64,000 bases of DNA, from NCBI GenBank assembly GCA_928212115.1, contig CAKMRJ010005523.1:250663152-250727151 (forward strand), given 5' to 3'. Shown here one piece after another: positions 23,801 through 35,688 of this stretch (position 1 is the first letter of the stretch; each line of letters begins with the position of its first letter). A program made the position numbers and the translations under genes. The notes below the pieces were generated by a model that did not search any database, had not been told where the DNA came from, and saw only the letters and a program-made list of their open reading frames with translations. This DNA is from Lactuca virosa. Taxonomy: Eukaryota > Streptophyta > Magnoliopsida > Asterales > Asteraceae.

Positions 23801-26800
23801 CCTGATATTTGATGAATGTCATCGTGCAAAGAAAAAATATGATTATGCTCTTATTATGAAGGTGTGTTATGTTTTTATTACATCTTCTGTTTTCTTTATG
23901 TTTTAGGATGATCATATCATATTAATATTAATTTTCTTGAAAATTTGAAAATCATTTATATAGGAGTTTTATCACCCCCGGTTATGTGATGGTGGTGCTC
24001 AGCTTCCTAGGATACTTGGGATGACAGCTTCACCTGTGGAAGCTAAAGGTATTAAAGTTAAATTTTCTTTTTATTGTTTTATTTTTCAATTAGTTTGTAA
24101 TTAGTGTGATCCTAATTAGCTTGTTTTTTGTTTTGTAGTGTCAAGCTCACCCAAGGATTATTGGGAACAGATGAACAAACTTGAGACTATGTTGAATTCA
24201 AAGGTTTTTAAAGAAAATTTCACATTTTTCTTCAAACATTTAAACTAGTTATTTGATTATAATGGCATAAGTAGTATATTTTTTTTTAATGAAGGTGTAT
24301 ACGTGCTCAAGTGAATCTGTGTTATCTGACTACATTCCCTTTTCTACTGTTAAGATTAAGTTTTACAAGAACATGGCACCTCCTTACCATGTTCTTGAAG
24401 AGTTAAAAAGCAGTCTTTCAATTTTAAGACAAAAGGTAATCTTTACTGGTTTTGACTTTTGAATATTTATCAAAGTTGTATTATTAACAAATACAAATGT
24501 TACTCCACAGCATGAATCAAAAGTCAGTATAAGTTCAACTCTCTCAGAATCTTCAAGGCAAAATGCCATTAAAAGATTGTCCAATTTGTGTTCAAATTTT
24601 GAATTTTGCTTAGACGAATTGGGCATTTTCTTGGCTTCAAAGGTGTGTTTTCAAACTACTAATCTTTTCTTGCGAACATAGAAACGGAAAATGACCTTTT
24701 TACCCCTTGTAACAGGCAGCCGAAGCTTATTCATGCGACAAAAATGACCTGTTTTTATGGGGGCAACTGGATTTACGTGGAGAAAATATAGCCAGGGAAT
24801 TTTGCAAAGATGCCAACAAAGTTTTTTGCTCATACATACCTAATGGTACTTAATATAACATTCTTTTTAAATGGTGCTTGTTTTTTTAGAAAAACTTTTT
24901 TTTCCTTCAAAGTATCTTTTTTGGCGATTTCCAGAATGGTCAATCACTCAAGTCAACGAAGCAACTGTGAGCATTGGCTTGCTCTCAACAAAAGTCGTCT
25001 GTTTAATTGAATCTCTTGCTGAATACAGGTATATGCCATATTATGTACTTTGCTCTCGCTAATGTTGTGGGCATTGTACTCTATTTCTATATACTAATCT
25101 GTAATTTGTTTTTTTGTAAATTTATTGTAGGGATGTGAAGGAAATGAGATGTTTAATCTTTGTTGAAAGGGTGGTAACAGCAAGGGTACTAAAAAGCTTA
25201 CTGAGTGAATTGCACTCTAAACTTTTTGACTGGAAAACAGAATATGTAGCTGGGAATAATGCTCTTATGCAGTCACAAAGCCGGGGTGTACAAAACAAAA
25301 TAGTGGATGAGTTCCATAAAGGAATGGTATGTATGTCTATATTTAATATTATAGTCAAAGTGCATGTGTCAAAATTAAACATAATTTGTGATATATACAG
25401 GTAAATATCATTGTGGCAACATCAATTCTTGAAGAAGGCTTGGATGTACAAAAATGCAATCTTGTAATAAGATTTGATCCTGCATCTACTGTTTGCAGTT
25501 TCATTCAGTCTCGAGGTCGTGCTCGTATGCAGGGTTCTGATTTTCTTTTACTGGTTAAAAGGTACAAGTTTTAATGATAGAGTTGTTTCTCATTTTGATG
25601 TGGTGTTTGTGAAATATGTTATTTATTTATTTTTTGATGATTTTTAGTGGGGATGATGATACGCTGAATAAGGTGAATAATTACCTTCTGAGTGGAAAGA
25701 TCATGCGGGATGAGTCTTTGAGCCATGCTTCTGAACCATGTGGGCCCCTTGAAAAAGACTTGTATGATGAAGTGGTGTATCATGTTGAATCCACAGGGGC
25801 GACTTTAAGATTGAGTTCGAGTATTTCCATGGTTTATTTCTATTGTTCAAGGCTACCTTCTGATGGGTGTGCTCTTAACTCTTGGATGCTTCTATCATTA
25901 TTATTTTTTACCTTTTAACAAAATGGAAGGAAAAAGATATAAGATAATATAAAAAAGGACCAAAATGGGCAGGGTCTTATTTAATAAATTTTGCAGCATT
26001 TTAAAAAATTTGAAAAAAAAAATCAAATAACGCGATTGTATTGAGAAATTGTTCATATTTTGTGAAATGGTGATGCCATTTCGCAAAAAAAAGAAAAAAA
26101 AAAGAATCAAGTCTTTTTGCAGCCTTCTGTTAGTAAAATGTAATTTCGGAATTGTATGGAATTTCGCAGGTGGTCATTTTGTTAAGAGGGTAAAATAGTC
26201 GTCAACTTGTTAAATGAGACCAATAATTTTGGTCATTTTTGCGATTATCCCAAATAATAAATGAGGTCAATTTTTTTAAAGGTTAGTTTTTAATGGGGAA
26301 AACATCATTTCCATGACTTTCTTGATTAAGGTGCTGTTTGTTTTTTTGAAGCCAAAATGTCTGCAGTCTGCGGACTACATCTGCAAGCCTTTGCGGCAGA
26401 AGAGGTGGACCAAATGTCTGCAGTCTGCAATAAGAAGATTGTTTGTTTTTAACGTCTGCAGCTGTCGAAATAAATTGATTTTTCAAAGTTAATTTCATGT
26501 CATAAACATTAAAAATGCATTTTCAGCAAAAAAAGAAAGAAAAAAAAACTGCATGCCCATGTTTTTTTTTTTGGTTTAGGTTAAAATGAGGTCTGAAGAC
26601 CTTTGAAGACAGTGGCTCATGTCTGCGACAGGAAGACCTCGCGCATACGTTTTTTGATCTGCACACTTCCAAAAAACAAACACTCTGCAAGGGCATATGT
26701 CTGCGCGGCGCAGACAAAAGTGGTTGCGCAGATCTTCACAAAAAAAAAAAAAAACAGCCCCTAAGTCGTTCTTATGCATCGAGTGAAAAAGAAAAGCCTA

Positions 26801-29800
26801 TATATAGTTTACCATAGTAAGTCCATTAAGTAAAAAATAAACAACATGTTACTCTGTCCCATGAAAAATACAATGTTTGACTTTAAGATCTTTCTTCGAG
26901 TATATGTCAAAAATAAAATGCTAAAAGACAATATAGAGGAATGTTGCTGATTTGTTACAAGTTTCATGTGATGTGGGAAGTATAATTTATACCCATCATT
27001 TTATCTTCATTTTTAATGACTTTATGCTTTTTTTCTTACTATTCTATCACTTGCAGGTATTTTAAACCTTGCCCAAGGTTCGTGATTGACAAAGAATTAG
27101 GAACTTGCACCATCTATCTTCCTAAAAGCTGCCCACTTTCAAGCGTGCATGTTTCGGGCCTCACAAAAATGCTGAAGCAACTTGCATGTTTTGAAGCATG
27201 TAAGCAGTTGCATGCAATGGGTGCACTAACGGACAATCTTATCCCTGATACATTGAAAAAATCAGCTGATGATGAACAAGAAACCGGTAAAATACTAACA
27301 TTTAATTTACTGATCACAATCTCTATTTACGCAATTCATTTTTTAATTCACTATTTTTTTTGACAGGAATCCAGTATGTCGAAGAACAAGTTCAATACAT
27401 ACCACCAGAGCTTGTTGGATTTGGAGATAATTCATCTAAGTTATATCATTTTTACACGATCAATTTAGAAAAACACTTCGATTACAACATTCCACTACAA
27501 GATATTGTTCTTGCAGTGAGCACCAAGTTAGAGTTTGACAATGAAGGGTTGACCTTTGATCTTGAATCCGATAGAGGAAACATTTCTGTTTCTTTGACTT
27601 ATATTGGAACGTGTAAGCTTACTTCTGAGCAGGTAATACAAAATTGTAGAATTTTTTTTATAAATTTTCTTGCCATTATCGTTACAATATTGTTTTTTTT
27701 TTTTTTTTGTTTCTTTCAGATAACGTTAACGAATCAGTTCCAAATGGTGGTGTTGACACTACTTATTCACCGGTCAATCTCAAAGTTGAAAACGTGTGTT
27801 GATTTGTTTAAATTAAAAAATGATGCTGACATGGCATACGACTATCTGTTACTGCCGTCAGCGGGCCCGCATAAAGCTCCAATGATTGTGGAGTGGAAGG
27901 CTGTTAAGGCTGCTATGTTCTCATATGAAAGAGGTGTAGACGAACATATGTGTTGTCTAAAGGGAAATAATCATGAAAAAGTGCACACAAAAAATGGATT
28001 AGTATGTAGTTGTTTAGTGGAAAATTCTTTAGTGTATACCCCTCATAATGGGCGCATATATTGCACTACTGAAAGATTACATGATTTGAATGGTAATTCG
28101 ACCTTGGAAATAAAAGAAGGGGAAGTTGTTACCTATAAAAATCACTACAAAAGACGGTATTTGATTTTTGAATATTGATTCACACTTATTAATTTTCTTT
28201 TATTTATTATTCTGGGTAAGTGTAAAATTAGTTCGTTAAAAAAAAATGCAGACATGGAGTTGACTTGATGTTCGAAAAAGAACCGCTTTTTGCTGCTAGA
28301 CAACTTTTTACGGTTCAAAATTTTCTTCAAAAGGGCAGACAACAGAAGGAAAAAGGTTCGATTCTTTTTTCTTGCTATGTTTATTATTTATTATAAACAG
28401 AATTTAGAGTAAATTACATTCTTGGTCCCCGAGTTTAGCTGATTTTGGCTCAAAAAGTTATTTCTTGCACTTTTGGTCCTTATTTAAATTAACAGCTTGA
28501 AGCTGGAGTTAACATTTTAAGGACCAAAACTGCAAGGGAACTTTTGGGGACCAAAAAAAAAACAGCTAAACTCTAAGGACCAAAAATGTATTTACTCTGG
28601 AATTTATATACTTATTTTTATTTGTTGTTTTGCTTATTATTGATTTGTTTATTTGCAGAAACAAGTAATGCAGGAGTTGAGCTGCCATCTGAACTGTGTG
28701 ACATCATCATGTCTCCTGTTTCTATAAGCACCATTTATTCTTTCTCCTTTGTTCCATCAATCATGCACAGGATCGAGTCGTGGATGATTGCTCTAAATTT
28801 GAAAAAGATGCATTTATGTCATAGTATGCCAAATGCAGATGTTCCTATCATTAAGGTATTCATTTAACTACCCTTCTTTTATTCATTTCACTATCCTTCT
28901 CTTTATGCCATTTTGTTGCCTCTTTGTAGGTTTTGGAAGCCATAACAACAAAAAAATGTGTAGAAAAGTTTCATCTGGAATCCTTTGAGACTCTAGGCGA
29001 TTCTTTTCTTAAGTATGCTGCTACTCAACAATTGTTTAAAACACTTCAAGATCAACACGAAGGCATTTTAAGTTCAAGAAGAGAGAAAATTATATCCAAT
29101 GACTCGTTATGCAGATTGGGATGTAACTGTAATCTTCCGGTAATGTCTCTTTTTATGTCTTATTCAACTCATCTAAGAAAATGGTATTTTGGTAATTAGT
29201 TATTGTATTCAGGGGTTTATCCGTAATGAGCCTTTCGAGCCAAAAACATGGATTGTCCCCGGAGATTGTTCAAGCAGCTTTAAATTGGAGGAAGAGGTTC
29301 TATCGGACGAGAGAAGAATGTATATCAGGGGCAAAAGGGTAATAAAAAAGAAAGTAGTGGCGGATGTTGTGGAAGCACTGATTGGTGTGTTTCTTAGTGA
29401 AGGAGGTGAGCTGGCAGCGTTATCATTTATGAGATGGATCGGTATATCGGTTGACTTTGTGAACACACCGTATACACGAGCCTTGACTTTGCATCCAGAA
29501 AAATATGTAAACATTCAGTACTTTGAGTCGTTGCTAAATTACTCATTTAGAGATGTATCTTTACTTGTTGAAGCACTGACTCATGGGTCCTACATGCTAC
29601 CCGAGATTCCAAAATGTTACCAGGTTTGCTTCCCAAAATAGCATCCTACTTTTATTTCTTATTATTTTAGGCTTTTAGCACTCTACTTACATTTTTTTTT
29701 TGACATTTTGTGCAGAGATTAGAGTTTCTTGGGGATGCAGTGTTGGATTATATGATCACCGTGCATTTGTATAACAAATATCCAGGAATGTCTCCTGGAA

Positions 29801-30921
29801 TGTTGACTGATTTGAGGTCAGCTTCTGTGAATAATGATTGTTATGCACAATCTGCTGTAAAATGTGATCTACACAAACATATTCTTCATGGATCTCAAGA
29901 TCTTCATCGAGCTATTGTCACTACTGTTCATGAATTTGACCAGTTGTCCTTAAAAACTACTTTCGGGTGGGAGTCTGAGACCAGTTTTCCTAAGGTCAGT
30001 GATCTTTTGTAGTTAACATGTTTAAAACATTGGGCAATTAGTGTGAAATATCAACGTACTTTACTCTTTTTACCCATATGGGCAATGTACTTGCATTTCT
30101 TAAATCATAATTTCAGCATACTTACATTTTTTACTGATAGCAGCATTATGCAACCCACAATAGCAATGCACTTACATATATACATTTTTATAATTCTTTA
30201 ATGATAATAGCAATTACCAGCAGATAAAGCACATTAGCAAAATGTAAGTAAGTTAATATCATTGGTAAAAAATAAAGTAATGTTGCTATTATTTGTAAGA
30301 AAAGTAAGTATGTTTGTATTATAAGTAATAAATATAAGTATACAACTATTTTGGGTAAAAATAAAGTACATTGTCCATATTGTTAGTGAGAATAAAGTAT
30401 GTTGCTATTATGGGGAAAATAAGTACATTGTCTATACTGTTAGGGAGAGTAAAGTACATTGCTGTTAACCAATCCGACACTGTCTAATATTGTTTTAGAA
30501 CTTTATGTTACTTTTTTTTTTTGCATATAATTTACTGTTTGTTTGGGGGTATTATTGTAAATAGGTACTTGGAGATGTGATAGAGTCTCTAGCTGGGGCG
30601 ATTCTTGTAGATTCTGGATACGATAAAGATAAAGTTTTTCAGAGTATTAGGCCTCTTCTCGATCCCTTAGTCACACCCGAGACATTGAAACTGCATCCAG
30701 TGAAAGAGTTGCATGATATTTGTCAAAAAAATCACTTTGAAATGAAAAAGTCAGCCAAGCATGGTACTACTGATGATGGTACCATCTCTTTCACCATAGA
30801 GATAGTAAAAGACGATATTGTCCTTAAAGATTCTTGCATGGCTACAGACAAGAAAATGGCCGAAAGACTCGCGTCAAAGTCTGTTTTGAAGTTGCTTAAA
30901 GAGTATTTGTCAGCCGCATGA
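14044..30921 (+). CDS. DCL2: Dicer-like 2 ribonuclease, complete 22-exon gene
   Basis: Makes 22-nt siRNAs from long dsRNA in the nucleus or cytoplasm (antiviral and transitive silencing, known for the family). Exons: 14044-14096, 23266-23443, 23544-23657, 23727-23861, 23964-24048, 24139-24203, 24295-24435, 24511-24642, 24716-24845, 24935-25028, 25131-25326, 25401-25561, 25648-25866, 27057-27286, 27367-27632, 27720-28156, 28252-28355, 28659-28855, 28930-29139, 29213-29623, 29716-29994, 30565-30921. All junctions are GT-AG and phases match, giving 1397 residues (Arabidopsis DCL2 is about 1390). Domains: helicase with Walker A ETGSGKT (37-43) and DECH (144-147), motif VI QSRGRAR (477-483); Dicer-dimerisation domain (about 540-635); PAZ (about 745-880); RNase IIIa (E996, D1003, D1100, E1103) and IIIb (E1189, D1193, D1283, E1286), all acidic residues present; C-terminal dsRBD (about 1322-1395). 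Exon 1 is assigned because its end (LPFAR plus split Ser) joins exon 2 to give the family FARSYQ motif in the right phase. Intron 1 is 9169 bp, filled with transposons. Confidence 0.95.
14097..15448 (+). other. First part of DCL2 intron 1, with a TG/TA microsatellite
   Basis: Starts with the donor GTTAGT at 14097. AT-rich, no gene. A (TG)n(TA)n microsatellite occupies about 14819-14897; frames rich in Tyr-Ile there come only from the repeat. Confidence 0.75.
15543..16033 (+). pseudogene. Copia A reverse transcriptase, N-terminal part
   Basis: The frame from 15543 contains FDEIFSPIVKTMSIRVVLG and LEQMDVKTIFLHGDLDEEIY, the copia RT core with its first catalytic aspartate region. It then decays into frameshifts; a weak LYVDD-like stretch (ctatatgtagatgatatgcc, about 15920) marks the second catalytic motif. 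It stops at the insertion point of element B. Confidence 0.82.
16486..16677 (-). pseudogene. Copia B RNase H fragment
   Basis: The minus-strand frame has AYFDVDWIGCPQTRRSTSVF and LISWSSKHQQVVSRSSVEVE, the copia RNase H signature. It is the 3' end of pol and lies next to the 3' LTR as expected. Confidence 0.85.
16896..17417 (-). pseudogene. Copia B reverse transcriptase fragment
   Basis: Motifs DIKNVFLHGDLTKEVY, HKALYGFKQAPCAWY and LLYVDDIIL (the catalytic YVDD) are visible on the minus strand. The upstream RT part continues at about 17418-17690 in other frames (the EMDAL and TWDLV segments), so at least one frameshift is present. Confidence 0.88.
18008..18800 (-). pseudogene. Copia B integrase remnant
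   Basis: The frame at 18008-18355 has INNILRTYLFQASSPTKFWA and YDHLRVFGRLYYPN, the C-terminal half of the integrase core; upstream (to about 18800) translated pieces DDYSPFLWVFPI and CDNGREYSN match the rest of the core with scattered stops. Confidence 0.8.
18891..19274 (-). pseudogene. Copia B protease and GAG-pre-integrase region
   Basis: Minus-strand frame with YYMDTGTSSH, in which DTG is the aspartic protease motif, followed by GNGALLPVSHTSH and the LSNKGVKDLVLVRKF segment that precedes integrase in copia polyproteins. Confidence 0.75.
19330..20600 (-). pseudogene. Copia B gag remnant
   Basis: Several short frames in all three minus-strand phases (for instance 19476-19796 with NLVDALSDFDYEIIE and 19793-19990 with TTKDLWDERDKFSS) are recognisable pieces of copia gag. 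No intact frame remains. Confidence 0.6.
20774..21420 (+). pseudogene. Copia A pol, C-terminal part after the nested insertion
   Basis: Resumes the RT of copia A with GLKIICDRKSIKLFLSQEEY and continues, with frameshifts, into RNase H (a TTEAKYMAA-like stretch at about 21125) up to DNHADKLTKV near 21370. Confirms that 16033 and 20774 were adjacent. Confidence 0.8.
21473..21769 (+). repeat. 3' LTR (297 bp) of copia A
   Basis: TGTTG...CAACA ends; start matches 15449 onward. Preceded by gagggggaaat. Confidence 0.8.
22082..22399 (+). mobile_element. TRIM element (miniature LTR retrotransposon) in DCL2 intron 1
   Basis: Two direct repeats of about 120 bp (22082-22197 and 22277-22399, starting tgttagtgtacccc or tgttagtgtatccc) enclose only about 80 bp. 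The primer site tggtatcagagtcgg starts at 22198, directly after the first LTR, and a ttgagggag purine run precedes the second. This is the TRIM layout: LTR, tRNA-Met site, PPT, LTR, no coding. No clean target duplication was found. Confidence 0.85.
22430..22472. repeat. Perfect 14-bp stem hairpin
   Basis: ctatcttttacact (22430-22443) and its reverse complement (22459-22472) enclose a 15-nt loop. Possibly the remains of a small inverted-repeat element. Confidence 0.6.
22516..23007. mobile_element. MITE with ATCTCCAACCC terminal repeats in DCL2 intron 1
   Basis: The left end ggatcatctccaaccc and the right end gggttggagatgccctc are inverted repeats with one or two mismatches. Inside are a run of about 17 C plus more C at 22543-22565 and an 82-bp palindrome. 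No coding. Superfamily not assigned; the target duplication is unclear. Confidence 0.7.
22860..22941. repeat. Perfect 82-bp palindrome
   Basis: The two 41-bp arms are exact reverse complements around the centre between 22900 and 22901, with no loop spacer. It is within the MITE, 324 bp before DCL2 exon 2, and would fold into a long hairpin in the DCL2 pre-mRNA. Confidence 0.95.
26330..26761. mobile_element. MITE in DCL2 intron 13 (PIF/Harbinger-like)
   Basis: Ends ggtgctgtttgttttttt and aaaaaacagcccc form imperfect terminal inverted repeats; 3-bp flanks taa lie at 26327-26329 and 26762-26764. The interior is full of gtctgcagtctgcgg-type sequence and ctgcgcggcgcagac. A related longer copy is at 43267-44177. 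It enlarges intron 13 to 1190 bp. Confidence 0.75.
28406..28598. mobile_element. Small inverted-repeat element in DCL2 intron 17
   Basis: Ends agagtaaattaca and tgtatttactct are inverted repeats; inner parts ttggtccccgagtttagct and agctaaactctaaggacc also pair. Related single-arm sequence is near 31007-31040. Confidence 0.65.
30020..30480. repeat. AT-rich fold-back repeat in DCL2 intron 21
   Basis: Variants of gcaatgtacttgcatt on the left are answered by aagtacattgtccatatt on the right, so the stretch is a loose inverted repeat. Related sequence is in the dehydrogenase intron at about 35210-35335. Confidence 0.5.
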
Positions 30922-31896
30922 TAACTTTTTTTTTTGTTTAAGTTGTTTTCGAGGGGTGTGGGTTTGAATGTTTTTAGAAATGTTGGTTTTTGTTTTTGTT
31001 TTTTAGAGAGTAAATTACAAAAATAGTCCCTGTGCTTTTTGATTTTTACAATGGATAGTCTAAAACTAAGACACTTTTCAGTTTTGGTCTTTGTTTCAAG
31101 GTTTTGTATCGATTTCAGTCCCTGAACTAGAAAGTCCAAAGGATCAAAAGTGACATGAAACGAAATAAGGAAAAAAATTGGAAAAAAAAATGGTAAAAAG
31201 CAGAAAGCACATGCACCATTTTAGTAAACTACTCTTGCCTTTATTTCGCTGGTAGTTAGTTGCTATGTGTGTACAAAAACTCAAAGCCCTTAATACCATC
31301 ATTTTTGCTGTTGCCGGCCCTTACAATGCATGTTTTATGCCTTTTTAGGCATAATCATAGAAAAATGTAGAATTCTTTATATCAATCTACCAATTTGTGA
31401 CCATTTTTTTAAGGGTTTAACGCCATAAATCGATTTTTTATTAAGAAAGCAGGAATTATATAACTAAGACAAAATACTAGAAAGGTGTTATAAGACTATA
31501 CTGTGTGGGTCAAAAACGACGTGGAGGAGCCTACGTGGCACCTTCATAACGCCGTTAATACGGGAGGAACACCGCCCCCGCTTCTAGTTATGGCATAACT
31601 CGTTGCCACGGAAACGCAGCTTAACGGGAGAAAGCAACCAATGGGATTTTGACCGTTTCTTGTTCTTTAAACACATCTCCCTTATCCCTTACTTTTCCTT
31701 TACTATTTATTTAGGGTAATTTCCAAGGATCGTCCCTGTGGTTTGGGGTGATTTGCACGTTTGGTCCCTCAATTTTTTTTTAACTCGGACAGTTCCTATG
31801 TTTTGATTTTGTTGCGTCTATGGTCCCTATCAGACATGAAATTACTATATTACCCTTACCGGTTTTTCTTTTTAATTTATTTATCATTTATTTTTA
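30922..31896. other. DCL2 3' flank and intergenic DNA, no gene
   Basis: AT-rich. Contains fragments of the tagtccctgtgct and tggtccctcaatt type, common in plant inverted-repeat elements, and a GC-richer patch at about 31500-31640. DCL2 polyadenylation should lie in the first few hundred bases; no site stands out. Confidence 0.5.
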
Positions 31897-32329
31897 TCTA
31901 CTCTAATAAATAAAGATCTTTTTGTCACATGTTATATTCTCATTCATCTTACCACATGTCATTTTGTTGGTTATTTTAAATTAATTTTTTTTCCACATGT
32001 CATTTTATGGTTTTTTCAATTTTATTAAATTCCACATAGTATTTAAATGTAATGATTGCAAATAAATATAATAATAAATTTATATCAATTTCATTAATGA
32101 ACTTACCTTCTAATTTCTAAATTAAAGCCCCATTAATTTCCTTTATTTATTTATCTAAATTATTTGTCTAAATTTAAAAGAGAAAAAAAAAACACTTTGG
32201 TTTTTAATAATTCAACATTTTTCTCGTTTTTCTTATAAATTCAAAGTTCTTAAATATCTAGACCTTCATATTTAACTTTAAAAAAAATAAAAAAAATAAA
32301 CTCATGTAATACATGGGTATCACAACTAG
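31897..32329 (+). mobile_element. Non-autonomous Helitron, copy 1
   Basis: Starts TCTACTCTAATAAAT after an A and ends CTAG before a T, with a catgtaatacatg hairpin about 10 bases before the end. These are the Helitron hallmarks (A|TC...hairpin...CTRR|T). A diverged full-length copy is at 49283-49708. No RepHel coding. Confidence 0.75.
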
Positions 32330-33071
32330 TTTTTTATTAAAAAAATGAATAAGCAACCTTATATCCCATCTAATCCCATTCCAACTCTCATCCACCCATT
32401 TTATACATGTTCTTTCACTATATCCTCTCAACACACAATGAAGAACCATAACTTTCTCCACCTTCCACTGCCGTCTCACGGCCGACGACGGGTGATCTAC
32501 ATCTGTAAACTCACGACCATCACTGTATCTCTAAAGCCATGATATTTCACCTTTCTCTCTCATCCACCCACTATCGTCTCCCCCCCTGAAAGTTCAGCCA
32601 CCACCATTATAGCTTCGAACATGAAAGAGTGGTGCCCCGAGAATGATTTTTGCCTCCGATCTTCCGACGTGAATGAGTGGTGCGTCGGGAAAACCTTTAG
32701 ATTTCCTTCTGACAAACAATGGTTCTCCGTTCGACGAACCAAATCACTCCGAAGAACCAAATATCCTTCCATCTGAGGGTGTTTCTCCATCGATTTGTGT
32801 TTTTCTGGCGATCTATGTGTTTTATTTTTTACGATCTATCTATTTTAGTTATGTATCTAGTTTGTATATGGTTATGTATCTAAGTGATGGTAACCGGGGG
32901 TTAATGGTGGTGGTGGTCGGATGTGGTTTTTCGGTGACCGGACATAAGGAAGGGTGAGGGGTGGGGATTCGATTGGCTCACAAACCTGCGAATTTGTGTT
33001 TATAACTTCGAATAAAGAAGAGGGAAGAGTGTGGGGTCTCTCATCGGAAAATTGGCATGGTCATCTGAAAA
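32330..33071. other. Intergenic, no supported gene
   Basis: Open frames at 32345-32957 are short, without recognisable motifs and without splice support. The right part probably belongs to the copia remnant leader. Confidence 0.45.
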
Positions 33072-33993
33072 GTGGCAGTGGTGTCATCGAAAAGTGTCTC
33101 GCCGACAGAATTATTTGAGATACATTGTCGAGCTTTCGGTGTCCTTGGTCATATCTCTAGCACTTCCAAACCCACCTCTGCTGATGATGAAGATTGGCAT
33201 GCTTCGGATTCGGTGATCAAAGCTTGGATCTACGCCACTCTTACCCAGTCCCTCATCAACACCATTCTTAAAACTGGGTCTACAGCAAATTCGGTATGGC
33301 TCAGCCTGGAGAATCTTTTTCGTGACAACAAGGAAACTCGTTCCATCGAACTCGACAACGAACTGCTCCCTGACTCTTGGTGATCAACCTATCATCCAAT
33401 ACTATGAAACTATCACTACCATCTCCAACCTTCTTACAAACCTTGGACATCCTGTACCCGAACACAATCTCGTTTCATATCTGCTCAATGGCCTATCACC
33501 GAAATTTCAGGCTATGGCCATGATTCTTCGCAACAAAATCTCATTTATGTGCGTCGTTTTACAACTGACAATCTTGTTTCTATTGAATTTTACCCCTTTG
33601 GTTTTTCTGTGAAGGATCTAGTCACTCTCAAGGTCCTGCTTGGGTGTGACAGCTCTGGCGATCTTTATCCAACACCCTCCTCCTTTCGGTCTCCTATTGC
33701 ATTCATCTCTACCACCATTTATGGCATCAGCGTCTTGGTTACCCTGGCGCTCGTGTTTTCAAGAATTTAATTTCCATTCATCTTATTCCATGTAATAAAA
33801 CTGCTAGTGCAATTAATTGCCAAGCTTGTCATCTTGGAAAACATGTTCGATTACCTTTTTCAAGTTCTATTTCTAATGTTTCTAAACCTTTTAAAATTGT
33901 TCATTCTGATTTATGGCAATCTCCTATTTCTAGTACTAGTGATATCAAGTATTACGTACTACTTCTAGATCACTACTCACACTTTCTTGCAGC

Positions 33994-33996
<3 letters not shown>
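33072..33996 (+). pseudogene. Copia gag/integrase remnant
   Basis: A gag piece at 33072-33540 (SDSVIKAWIYATLTQSLINT, LLTNLGHPVPEHNLVSYLLN) is frameshifted near 33370. After a degenerate link, a GAG-pre-integrase/integrase piece from about 33722 reads WHQRLGYPGARVFKNL, then CQACHLGKHVRLPF (zinc-binding HHCC region) and HSDLWQSPIS, ending in DHYSHFLAANE where the GA microsatellite begins. Protease and the space between are deleted. No LTR is recognised. Confidence 0.85.

Positions 33997-34058
<62 letters not shown>
33997..34058. repeat. (GA)n microsatellite
   Basis: About 30 GA dinucleotides, cutting off the copia integrase remnant. Confidence 0.95.
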
Positions 34059-34062
<4 letters not shown>

Positions 34063-34599
34063 GTGGACCCCAAGTTTTATTATTCTTTTTTTTTTAACTA
34101 AAAAAATAACAACTCATATAAAGAGTGAAGCCACATCAGCTTTAAATGTTTGTGTGGCTTATGTAACCTGGTATATTAGGTCGCAGTGACCAAAAAAATA
34201 GGTTGACATCAACTTTGTTTCCTTAGAAAGCAAGAAAATAACTTTAAGGACTAAATGCGTAAAGTCGCAAAACATAATAGAGCCGTTGCGTCATTTTCCC
34301 TTAATTTTTACCATCCACATGATAAAATCACGCATACATGAATTTTGCAACAACTCAATTTGTTTGATTGGGCAACCAAATACATCACAAGAAAGAAAAT
34401 TGAGATTCCAATTTTTCGATAAATGGGACTCTAAACAACTAGAGGATTTGGTTTGTCTTTTTTGTATTAAGGCTTTATTCATCATGCTTGTTTAAAAAAA
34501 TAATCAAAACACATTTCGTTTTTAACAAAGCCTCAAAAGATTTTATTTAAAATGAAAATATACAAATACCATAGGCCCAAACTATTAATCCAATATCAG
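34059..34599. other. Intergenic between copia remnant and the dehydrogenase 3' end
   Basis: AT-rich, no gene seen. The 3' UTR of the minus-strand dehydrogenase should lie just left of 34600. Confidence 0.45.
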
Positions 34600-35629
34600 T
34601 TATTCCTTCTTTCGACCAAAGAGTAGGTTCATTGAGTATGTATTGCCCTTTTTTGCAGCTGTTTCTACCCGTTTTGCCCCAATCTGAAGTCATTTCACAT
34701 CAATGAAGATTCCGTTAGGGGTTAACAGGGTATTTGAGTAATTTCAACAAGGAGGAAGTGCTGGGAATTGAATTCCATGAGTTTTATGATGGAATGTTGA
34801 AATTTATCCGTCAAAAGATTTTGTTCACAATATGGAATTCAATTCTGTACTCATTTGCAACCAACCATAGGATGGGAATGGAATTGAATTCCATTCCAGC
34901 CAAATCCCTCGGAATCAACCAAAAATAATATGAAAAAGTACCTTATCCATTAGCCAAAATCCAACAGATGGCATGTACTGCACTAGGTACATAACAGCAA
35001 GCACAGGCTGCAAAAGCAAAAGTAAACCAAAAATAATAAATAATCATTCAATAAAAATATAAACTAAAAATAATACTTATATAAACCAATGTACCAATAT
35101 CTTACCTGATATGAAATCCAAGCTTCTTTCAAACCATGGCTTACAGCAACTAATACAAGCTCTGCACACCTCTCTGATGATACTCGTTTCTGATAACAAA
35201 CACACACTAAACAATGCTACCAATAACAGCAATGTACTTTCATTTCTTTAAAAATATACTATAAAAGCAATGCACTTATATTTTGCTACCTATAAAGTAC
35301 ATTGCCTATATTGGTCTAAAGAGTAAAGTATGTTATATGAAACTAACCTCCTTGGATGCTGTGCTTGTAGCAGGTGCATTTGATGCCTCTATTGGCCCAG
35401 GGCAAACAACCGTTACCATGATTCCCTTTTGGTAAAACTGAAATAGTAAGAAAAGTATGACTATCATAATTATAAACTTTTTGACTTTTTATTTAAAAAA
35501 AGAAAGTTAATATAAAGTTGTTGTACCTCAGATCGCAAGGAATGAAAGTAGCCATTTAAAGCAAATTTTGAAGCAGAATATACTGCTTGACCTGGTGCAG
35601 GAGCCTTACCTGCAGCACTACTCATCTGC

Positions 35630-35688
<59 letters not shown>

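Noticed and set aside
27360..28178. Long 272-codon frame as a single exon of DCL2
   Set aside because: It reads through an 87-bp intron (27633-27719) that is T-rich, has proper GT-AG ends and would insert a hydrophobic stretch foreign to the family.
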